Shown here in pieces: positions 24,614 through 30,678 of a DNA stretch of 32,265 bases; within the stretch, counting starts at the first letter, position 1, and every line of letters begins with the position of its first letter. The DNA comes from Candidatus Zhuqueibacterota bacterium. Lineage in GTDB: Bacteria > Zhuqueibacterota > Zhuqueibacteria > Thermofontimicrobiales > Thiofontviventaceae. Below the pieces are notes generated by a model. It made no database searches and was not told the origin of the DNA. It was given only the letters and a program-made list of their open reading frames with translations. Location of the stretch: assembly GCA_016931935.1 (NCBI GenBank), contig JAFGDW010000345.1:1-32265 (forward strand), read 5' to 3'. The translations under genes and the position numbers were made by a program.

Positions 24614-24637
24614 TTATTTATAACGCAACGCGTCAAT
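24614..24637 (-). pseudogene. C-terminal vestige of a permease (IDALRYK stop)
   Basis: On the minus strand bases 24637-24614 read IDALRYK and a stop, matching the NPVDALRYE end of permease 3 in all but the last residue. Immediately upstream (plus-strand right) is the hairpin repeat at 24637-24666, then the real end of permease 7 at 24674. It looks like a remnant of a deleted paralogue cut by the repeat. Confidence 0.55.
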
Positions 24638-24666
24638 CCCGATAAAATGAATCGTGATTTCGAGTT
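24637..24666. repeat. Dispersed hairpin repeat, copy 2
   Basis: ATCCCGAT and ATCGTGAT arms around an AT-rich loop, then TTCGAGTT. Related to 19587-19614, same orientation and same location relative to a permease 3' end. Confidence 0.55.
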
Positions 24667-24673
24667 TACACGT

Positions 24674-27076
24674 TTATTCATAGTGTAAACTCTCAACAGG
24701 GTTGGCCAGCGCTGCTCTGACTGCCTGAACTGAAATTGTCAAAAATGCAATTACCAATGCCAGCGCGGCAGCAACGATAAATATTCCAATATTTATGTTG
24801 GTTCGATACGCGAATTGCGTCAACCATTCCCGCATTACCAGATAAGCAACCGGCCACGCGATAATATTGGCGTAGAGCACCCAACGCATAAATTCTTTGG
24901 ACAGCAATAAAACAATGCCATGGGTAGAGGAGCCAAGCGTTTTACGAATGCCGATTTCCTTCATCCGTTGCTGGATGGCGTACATGATCAGTCCATACAA
25001 GCCAAGGCAGGCGATGAAGATTGCCAGTATCGTGAAATACTGGAAAATGCTGCGCATGTGTTCTTCCGCCTGATAGAGTTTATTGAAGTCATCATCCAGA
25101 AATGAATATTCGAATGTGTCCCCGGAAGCGAATTTCGTCCAGGTCGCGCGCATATATTCCAGTGTTTTGTCGATACGGTCGGGACGAATTTTTACCAGCA
25201 AGTAGCTTAGATCGTTTGTATTCACCAGGAAAATCAACGGTTCGATATTTTGACGTAATGATTGAAAATTAAAATTCTTTACGACGCCAATCACTTTTCC
25301 CCGTCGTGTGACTTCATCATCATACCAGATAATTTCTTTATCCACAGCCGTGTCCCAGGTGAAATCGTGGGCTGCAGATTCATTCAGCATAAATTGTTGC
25401 TGATCTGTCGTAAAATCTTTGGAGAATGCCCGTCCCGCAGCGATTTCGATATCCAGAGTGGAGAAGAAATCATAATCCACATGGATTACGGAAGCATCAT
25501 TCTGTTCGCTTTTCTCTTCCCATTCCAGGATATTCTGATTAAATTGACCGCCGGGAACGTTGGAAACTGCTGATGCTTTGAGAATAGCCGGCGACTGTAA
25601 CAATTCATTTTTAATCGATTCATACTGTGCCCGCATTGCCGGCTGTTTTATTGGCACGACAATGACCTGGTTCTTATTGAAACCCAATTGATGATTCCTG
25701 AGAAAATCAAGCTGATTCGATACTATAGCAGTACCACAGATCAGCGCAATTGAAATGGCAAATTGAAATACGACCATAATTCGCCGAAAAGTAACATTTC
25801 CCATCCCGACTTTTAGTTTTCCTTTTAACACAACAATTGGATGAAATGCCGACAGAAATAATGACGGATACCCACCGGCAAGCAGCGCAACAAAGATTGT
25901 GATAACGAATATGCCAAGCAGTAAGGTCTGGTCGCCGAATGGATTAAATTGCAAAGGCCGCCCGCTGATGTTATTAAACAGTGGTAGCAACGCGATCACC
26001 ATGAGAATAGCTATGCAAGCCGCCAAAATAGCAAGTATCAGTGATTCGCCAAGAAATTGGCGGATCAGATGCACACGTTGTGCACCCACGACTTTGCGGA
26101 TACCTATTTCTCGCGCGCGGTTAGTGGAACGTGCGGTGGATAGATTCATAAAATTGATACAACCGATAATGAGGATCAGCACGGCAGCGGATGAAAACAG
26201 ATAGACAGTCGAAAGATTGCTCGTCGGTTCCAGTTCCCAGCGGAGATGTGAATGCAAATGGATCGATGTCAATGGTTGCAAGGCAAAGAGCTTTCCTTGA
26301 TGTGTTCGATGATATTCTTCAAACCAATTGAGGTATTTGGTAAGCCAGCCTGGTATTTTTGTTTCCAATGCTTGGGGATCAGCTCCGTTGGCCAGGACGA
26401 CATAATTAAAATGTCCGAAGTCCGACCATTCATAGTATTCACCCTGTTCCATCGGTTTCAATGTGATATAGGAAATCAGAAAGTCGAAATGAAAATGTGC
26501 GTTGGCGGGAATGTTTTCCATCACGCCAGTCACAGTGATAGGAAGGTTGCGCCCGACTTCCAGCATCAGTGTTTTTCCAACCGGATTTTCATTGCCAAAA
26601 TATTTATGAGCAATGTCTTCGGTAATCACAACGCCGCCAGGAATTTGCAACGCTGTTTTTGGATCTCCATGCAGCATGCGGAATGAGAATACTTTAAAAA
26701 ATGTAGTATCAGCACCATAGAAACCCGGTTCATCGAAACGTTTATCTTCATAACGAACCGGAATCAGCGGACGTGTCAGCCCAGGTCCCCAGATTGGCGA
26801 AAGACTTACAGCCTGCACGACCTCGGGAAAATCGAGCCGCATTGCCTGGGCCATTGGATGGGGTGTTCGTGTTTGGGGATTATCACTAATCCAGGCGATA
26901 CGATAAATATTATCGGCGTTTTTAAAACACCGATCATAGCTTAGCTCAAATTTGACATATAACATGATCAGAATGGCGCATGTCATACCGATCGCCAACC
27001 CGCCAATGTTTATTAATGAAAATAATTTATATTTAAATAAATTTCGATAAGCAATTTTAATGTAGTTGGAAAACAT
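24674..27076 (-). CDS. ABC transporter permease, duplicated FtsX/MacB type (permease 7)
   Basis: An 800-residue permease: MFSNYIKIAYRNLFKYKLFS, helix about 20-43 (NIGGLAIGMTCAILIMLYV), MacB-like domain containing PANAHFHFDFLISY, EIGIRKVVGAQRVHL near residue 323. The second periplasmic domain covers about 450-665, followed by EIGIRKTLGSSTHGI near 706 and the end ANPVESLHYE. It is the permease closest to the two ATPases and the fusion protein, separated from the nearer ATPase only by a small gene on its own strand and one plus-strand toxin-antitoxin locus, so it is the best candidate for their primary partner. GGAGG lies 6 bases before the ATG. Intact. Confidence 0.9.
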   Translation of the reverse strand: MFSNYIKIAYRNLFKYKLFSLINIGGLAIGMTCAILIMLYVKFELSYDRCFKNADNIYRIAWISDNPQTRTPHPMAQAMRLDFPEVVQAVSLSPIWGPGLTRPLIPVRYEDKRFDEPGFYGADTTFFKVFSFRMLHGDPKTALQIPGGVVITEDIAHKYFGNENPVGKTLMLEVGRNLPITVTGVMENIPANAHFHFDFLISYITLKPMEQGEYYEWSDFGHFNYVVLANGADPQALETKIPGWLTKYLNWFEEYHRTHQGKLFALQPLTSIHLHSHLRWELEPTSNLSTVYLFSSAAVLILIIGCINFMNLSTARSTNRAREIGIRKVVGAQRVHLIRQFLGESLILAILAACIAILMVIALLPLFNNISGRPLQFNPFGDQTLLLGIFVITIFVALLAGGYPSLFLSAFHPIVVLKGKLKVGMGNVTFRRIMVVFQFAISIALICGTAIVSNQLDFLRNHQLGFNKNQVIVVPIKQPAMRAQYESIKNELLQSPAILKASAVSNVPGGQFNQNILEWEEKSEQNDASVIHVDYDFFSTLDIEIAAGRAFSKDFTTDQQQFMLNESAAHDFTWDTAVDKEIIWYDDEVTRRGKVIGVVKNFNFQSLRQNIEPLIFLVNTNDLSYLLVKIRPDRIDKTLEYMRATWTKFASGDTFEYSFLDDDFNKLYQAEEHMRSIFQYFTILAIFIACLGLYGLIMYAIQQRMKEIGIRKTLGSSTHGIVLLLSKEFMRWVLYANIIAWPVAYLVMREWLTQFAYRTNINIGIFIVAAALALVIAFLTISVQAVRAALANPVESLHYE

Positions 27077-27104
27077 AGCAACCTCCGCAAAAGGTGATTA
27101 CGCA

Positions 27105-27383
27105 TTATTCTTTTTGTCGAAAAAGCACCTGAATGTATTTTGCATTTTCTTTTGGTGTAAATATTTGAATCAGTTCCCAGCTCTGGTCATAGTTCTTCAG
27201 GTTCACTTTCAATGAATCGATCCGGTCGATAAGCCCGACATTCGAAACTGAATCATCATCGATTTGCCAGGGAAATGATTCCACCCGAAAATTATACTTT
27301 TTCTTTTTACCATTGATAGTGACAAGCACTTCGGCGATTTGATGTTCGTCAAAGTACGGCAGGGGAATACATAATTCATTCAT
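27105..27383 (-). CDS. Small hypothetical protein upstream of permease 7
   Basis: A 92-residue soluble protein (MNELCIPLPYFDEHQIAEVL at the start, then GKKKKYNFRVESFPW, and IQVLFRQKE at the end). I do not recognise a family. It has no signal peptide or membrane helix; mixed hydrophobic/charged pattern suggests a small alpha/beta domain. The start at 27383 is chosen because GAGG lies 7 bases upstream; a TTG six codons earlier is possible. It is on the transporter strand, 28 bases before permease 7, so probably co-transcribed with it and possibly an accessory or regulatory factor. Confidence 0.6.
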   Translation of the reverse strand: MNELCIPLPYFDEHQIAEVLVTINGKKKKYNFRVESFPWQIDDDSVSNVGLIDRIDSLKVNLKNYDQSWELIQIFTPKENAKYIQVLFRQKE

Positions 27384-27415
27384 AAAGTGCCTCAATTTCA
27401 ATTAAAAAATTGTTA

Positions 27416-27444
27416 TTGATTTTCGTAACGAATTCACCTATATT
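27416..27444 (+). promoter_or_regulatory. Promoter of antitoxin/PIN pair (copy B)
   Basis: TTGATT (27416-27421), 17 bases, TATATT (27439-27444), 37 bases before the antitoxin start. Same hexamers and spacing as copy A. Confidence 0.6.
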
Positions 27445-27481
27445 TATTCATACAATTCAAGTTAACTTAAGGAAAATTGAT

Positions 27482-27706
27482 ATGAATGAAATTACACTAA
27501 ATATTCCCAAAAAAATGTTGTTTGATATCCTTCATAAATTGCCTGAACATGAATTAGAAGAATTGCTTAATGAATTTAAGAATGAAAATGAGCAGTCGAA
27601 ACAAACAAAAAGCATAGAGATTTTGGAATCATTGAATGGCATTATTTCTGTCGGTGGAGATGCCGTGATTGATACGGAGCAATTGTATGACGAAAATAAT
27701 TATTGA
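27482..27706 (+). CDS. Antitoxin of PIN pair (copy B)
   Basis: A 74-residue protein opening MNEITLNIPKKMLFDILHKL and containing ESLNGIISVGGDAVIDTEQLYD. It is a paralogue of the antitoxin at 18705-18917, with the same N-terminal strand-helix pattern and the same GGDA motif before the toxin overlap. AAGGA (27469-27473) lies 8 bases before the ATG; a longer frame from 27410 would start upstream of the promoter and is rejected. It is intact although its toxin carries a stop codon, so it may now serve only as a regulator or as an antidote to the copy A toxin. Confidence 0.75.
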   Translation: MNEITLNIPKKMLFDILHKLPEHELEELLNEFKNENEQSKQTKSIEILESLNGIISVGGDAVIDTEQLYDENNY

Positions 27707-28118
27707 TTCCAATTTTCTTCTTGGTCTGGTCGATAAGCAAGACAAATGGAATAATCAAGCGATTCAGATTATCGGATATAGCAAATAACAAAAGTGGCAA
27801 GCAGTTTTTCTCGACTGTGTTATTATTGAAACACTCAGTGCATCAGCGAGACGGTTAGAAGAGAAAAAACGATCATCCGAATTTGTAACCATCTCGAACA
27901 CTATTAATAGCCTTGTGCCTCAACTTGAAATAACCTGGATATTACCCAACTTAATCTCCTATTACACGGAAACTGTCCAACTAATGACTGAACATTATGG
28001 CATTCTGAATTTTCATGATTGTCTAATTGCTCAATATGCACGCAGACATAACGTTAAAAATATAGCGCGTTTTGATGTCGATTTTGATAAAATTGAATGG
28101 CTTAAAAGAATTTTCTGA
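27687..28118 (+). pseudogene. PIN-domain toxin (copy B) with a nonsense codon
   Basis: The frame opens with MTKIIIDSNFLLGLVDKQDK (Asp7), overlapping the antitoxin by 20 bases, and runs 33 codons to TAA at 27786. Without any frame change it then continues through FLDCVIIETLSASARRLEEK, NFHDCLIAQYARR and FDVDFDKIEW to a stop at 28118. It aligns end to end with the intact toxin at 18910-19353, with one residue fewer near the stop. A single in-frame nonsense codon is therefore the only obvious lesion. The first catalytic Asp is cut off from the rest, so a functional toxin is not expected unless the stop is read through. Confidence 0.85.
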
Positions 28119-28179
28119 AATTAAAAGTCTCTCCCTGGAAAATTAATTGAGCTTATAGTATTCTAATATGCTTTCAATT

Positions 28180-28902
28180 TTAAGCTGCATCATTCACTTG
28201 TTTCTTTTTTTGAATCTGAATTGTTTGCTCGTTTTCCCGATCTTCCTTGACCCAACCATCCAGCAAATCGACAATCCGATTTCCATATGCTGCATTTCGT
28301 TCGGAATGTGTTACCTGAATAATGGTTGTTCCGTCGTTGTTTAATTCACGGAACAGCTCCATAATTTCCTGTCCCTGGGCTGAGTTCAGATTACCCGTCG
28401 GTTCATCCGCTAAAATGAGCTTTGGTTTGATAATCAGCGCTCGTGCAACGGCAACAAGTTGTTGCTGACCGCCGGACAGTTGGTGGGGAAACAGATTTTT
28501 CTTAGCCACCATATTGAAGCGATCGAGCATGTCGGCGACCATGCTTTTGCGTTCGCTGGATTTGACTTTTTTATAAAGCAATGGCGTTTCCAGGTTTTCG
28601 TACACCGTCAGTTCATCGATCAGGTGATAAGCTTGAAACACAAATCCGATATTGCTCTGATGTAGTTTTGTGCGATCCTTGTCCTTCATTTTAAAAACAT
28701 CGGAATCGAAAAAATGATAGTCGCCTTCCGATGGTTCATCGAGCATGCCGATGATATGTAACAAAGTCGATTTCCCGGCGCCAGATGGCCCCATGATCGT
28801 CACAAATTCACCTTCTTCAATATCCAAATCCACATCGCGAAGCACAAAGGTTTTCACAAATCCTGTGGAGTAATATTTTGTGATGCCACGTAATTTTATC
28901 AT
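28180..28902 (-). CDS. ABC transporter ATPase, MacB/LolD type (ATPase B)
   Basis: A 240-residue ATPase: Walker A GPSGAGKST near residues 39-47, Q-loop FVFQAYHLIDELTVYEN near 88-104, signature LSGGQQQLVAVARAL near 143-157, Walker [10 protein letters not shown] near 161-169, H-loop VTHSE near 197-201. Length and motifs match the stand-alone ATPases that drive MacB-like permeases. Two departures: the signature is followed by Leu where the sister ATPase has Arg (QQQL vs QQQR), and the D-loop reads NLNS instead of NLDS. A charged C-terminal tail of about 30 residues (ending QIQKKKQVNDAA) is added. GGAG lies 8 bases before the ATG. It presumably serves the permeases of this cluster, possibly paired with ATPase A. 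Confidence 0.9.
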   Translation of the reverse strand: MIKLRGITKYYSTGFVKTFVLRDVDLDIEEGEFVTIMGPSGAGKSTLLHIIGMLDEPSEGDYHFFDSDVFKMKDKDRTKLHQSNIGFVFQAYHLIDELTVYENLETPLLYKKVKSSERKSMVADMLDRFNMVAKKNLFPHQLSGGQQQLVAVARALIIKPKLILADEPTGNLNSAQGQEIMELFRELNNDGTTIIQVTHSERNAAYGNRIVDLLDGWVKEDRENEQTIQIQKKKQVNDAA

Positions 28903-28933
28903 TGTATTATCTCCGGTTTGTTAAGATTGATTC

Positions 28934-28962
28934 TTGACATCTAAAAGAATTATGTTTATATT
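28934..28962 (+). promoter_or_regulatory. Promoter of retropepsin-like gene
   Basis: TTGACA (28934-28939), 17 bases, TATATT (28957-28962), 25 bases before the ATG. The best consensus match of the plus-strand promoters here. Confidence 0.65.
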
Positions 28963-28987
28963 ATTCATAACAAAAAAGGATTAACAA

Positions 28988-29371
28988 ATGGGAATGTTTC
29001 AAGTACTGGTGAAAATTGCTAACCCGGCAAACCCAGAACTATTCTTTGAAGAAAAGTTTTGGGTGGATACCGGAGCATTGTATAGTTTCATCCCCGAACA
29101 AAAATTAAATGAAATAGAATTATCTCCATTACACACTCGGGACATTATCTTAGCCGATGGCCGCCGTGATCGCCGTTTGTTAGGTGAAGCATTATTTACT
29201 ATTCCTGCACTTAAAGAGACCTTAACCTGTCCCGTTATTTTTGCTCCAAAAGAATCCCTTTTTTTATTGGGCGCCACTGCATTGGAAAATTTTGGGGTTG
29301 ATATTGATCCAACCACAAAAAAGCTAAAACCAATAATGGGGATTGTCGGCGGGTTCATTGGATCTAAATAA
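28988..29371 (+). CDS. Retropepsin-like (clan AA) aspartic protease
   Basis: A 127-residue protein with the aspartic protease motif FWVDTGALYSFIP (Asp27-Thr28-Gly29), a strand IILADGRRDRRLLGEALFTI, and a hydrophobic LFLLGATALENFGVDID which fits the second hydrophobic-Gly motif of retropepsins. Bacterial proteins of this size form dimers, each contributing one DTG. No signal peptide is visible, so it is cytoplasmic. AGGA (28977-28980) lies 7 bases before the ATG. It sits alone on the plus strand between the two ATPase genes, with its own promoter, and ends 26 bases from the 3' end of ATPase A. Its substrate and any link to the transporter or to toxin-antitoxin function are unknown. Confidence 0.8.
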   Translation: MGMFQVLVKIANPANPELFFEEKFWVDTGALYSFIPEQKLNEIELSPLHTRDIILADGRRDRRLLGEALFTIPALKETLTCPVIFAPKESLFLLGATALENFGVDIDPTTKKLKPIMGIVGGFIGSK

Positions 29372-29396
29372 CTATGATTCCAAACCGCTGACAGCT

Positions 29397-30086
29397 TTAT
29401 ACATAAAATTTCTCTTTTATATTCTCTGTCACCACATGCCCATCAAACAGATGAATAATCCGTTGAGCGAATTCCGCATAGGCAGGGGAGTGCGTTACCA
29501 TAATGACCGTGGTGCCTTTTTCATGTAATTCAGTCAGCATTTTCATCACTTCATCACCGTGTGCGGAGTCGAGGTTGCCGGTTGGTTCGTCAGCAAGAAT
29601 TAACTTTGGATTGGCGATAACCGCACGTGCAACAGCGACGCGTTGCTGCTGACCACCAGAGAGTTGCTGCGGAAAATGGTTCTTTCGATGCATGATCTGC
29701 ATTAGTTCCAATGTTTCGTGCACACGTTTTTTACGTTCTGCACTGGAATATTTCAGATACAGCAGTGGTAACTCAACGTTTTCGAACACCGTTAATTCAT
29801 CAATCAAATTAAAACTCTGGAATACAAAACCAATATTATTCTTCCGTAAATTGGCCCGTTGCCGTTCGGAATATTTTGACACTTCATGGTCCAGAAAGTG
29901 GTATTCACCCCCGGACGGATTATCCAGTAAACCAAGCAAATTCAGCAAGGTCGATTTTCCGCATCCTGACGGGCCCATAATCGCCACAAATTCACCCTGA
30001 TTGATTTCCAGGTTCACGTTGTTCAAAGCGGTTGTTTCAACTTCTTCAGTTGTGTACATTTTTTTGAGGTCGATTGTCTTGAGCAT
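29397..30086 (-). CDS. ABC transporter ATPase, MacB/LolD type (ATPase A)
   Basis: A 229-residue ATPase with Walker [10 protein letters not shown] near residues 38-46, Q-loop [17 protein letters not shown] near 87-103, signature [15 protein letters not shown] near 142-156, Walker [17 protein letters not shown] near 160-175 and H-loop VTHSP near 196-200. All catalytic motifs are canonical. It is the usual partner type for FtsX-like permeases and MacA-like fusion proteins. GGAG lies 7 bases before the ATG. It follows the fusion-protein gene on the same strand, separated by the four-helix-bundle element, and precedes ATPase B with a plus-strand gene in between. Confidence 0.9.
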   Translation of the reverse strand: MLKTIDLKKMYTTEEVETTALNNVNLEINQGEFVAIMGPSGCGKSTLLNLLGLLDNPSGGEYHFLDHEVSKYSERQRANLRKNNIGFVFQSFNLIDELTVFENVELPLLYLKYSSAERKKRVHETLELMQIMHRKNHFPQQLSGGQQQRVAVARAVIANPKLILADEPTGNLDSAHGDEVMKMLTELHEKGTTVIMVTHSPAYAEFAQRIIHLFDGHVVTENIKEKFYV

Positions 30087-30103
30087 AATTCACTCCGTTT
30101 TTA

Positions 30104-30152
30104 GTGAAACGTCAAACGTCAAACGTGAAATGAAAGATGTGAGACGTGAGAC
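30104..30152. repeat. Heptamer tandem repeat, GTGAAAC/GTGAGAC family
   Basis: Seven consecutive 7-base units: GTGAAAC, GTCAAAC (twice), GTGAAAT, GAAAGAT, GTGAGAC (twice). They begin 18 bases upstream of ATPase A. Confidence 0.8.
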
Positions 30153-30185
30153 ATAATATAGTATTTTTTGTATTCAACCTAATAG

Positions 30186-30218
30186 CATAGCACAAAGAGC
30201 ATAGAGCATAGCGAAAAA
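30186..30218. repeat. Left inverted heptamer array of the four-helix-bundle element
   Basis: Four 7-base units (CATAGCA, CAAAGAG, CATAGAG, CATAGCG) followed by AAAAA. The last 23 bases (30196-30218) match the reverse complement of 30632-30654 at 22 positions. Confidence 0.85.
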
Positions 30219-30237
30219 CGGTTCTTGCAAAAGTGGT

Positions 30238-30615
30238 CTATTTATAGTTTAATGTTTTTTGTAAGTTTGTTATTTTTCGACAGAGATAATCAAGTTCACG
30301 TAAAAGTTCATTTAATATTGTATCTGGAATTAATTTTCTCGTGTGTAGCAGAATCAAAATATTTGCATTTTCAAATGTTGATCGTCGTGTAATGTTTAGA
30401 AAATAGCTAAACTCTTTGTCAGAATTTGACCCGGACCCTTCAGCAATATTATTTGAAATACTCATAGCGGCGCCGCGTAGCTGCTCAGCAAATCTGAAGA
30501 GTTTCCTGTTTTCAAGTTCATCGGCAATTTCCAGCAGTTGACTTACGATATTCATTGACATCTTCCACACTTCCAAATCTTGAAATCTAAATTTTGCTAC
30601 TTGTATCTCCAACAT
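30238..30615 (-). CDS. Four-helix-bundle (S23 / IVS-encoded type) protein
   Basis: A 125-residue all-helical protein: VAKFRFQDLEVWKMSMNIVS, later FAEQLRGAAMSISNNIAEGS, then KEFSYFLNITRRSTFENANI and a C-terminal helix ITNLQKTL. This is the typical four-helix-bundle protein first known from intervening sequences in 23S rRNA genes, where it sits inside a hairpin. Here it lies between a transporter fusion protein and its ATPase, enclosed by inverted heptamer arrays (30186-30218 and 30632-30664). Its start within 17 bases of the right arm and stop within 20 bases of the left arm leave almost no other sequence, so gene plus arms look like one inserted unit. Biochemical role unknown. Confidence 0.85.
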   Translation of the reverse strand: MLEIQVAKFRFQDLEVWKMSMNIVSQLLEIADELENRKLFRFAEQLRGAAMSISNNIAEGSGSNSDKEFSYFLNITRRSTFENANILILLHTRKLIPDTILNELLRELDYLCRKITNLQKTLNYK

Positions 30616-30631
30616 TTGTTAAGAATATCAT

Positions 30632-30664
30632 TTTTTCGCTATGCTCCATGCTCTATGCACTCTG
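30632..30664. repeat. Right inverted heptamer array of the four-helix-bundle element
   Basis: TTTTT then four 7-base units (CGCTATG, CTCCATG, CTCTATG, CACTCTG), the inverted counterpart of 30186-30218. It ends 15 bases before the stop of the fusion-protein gene. Confidence 0.85.
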
Positions 30665-30678
30665 CGGGCGAAGCTCCG

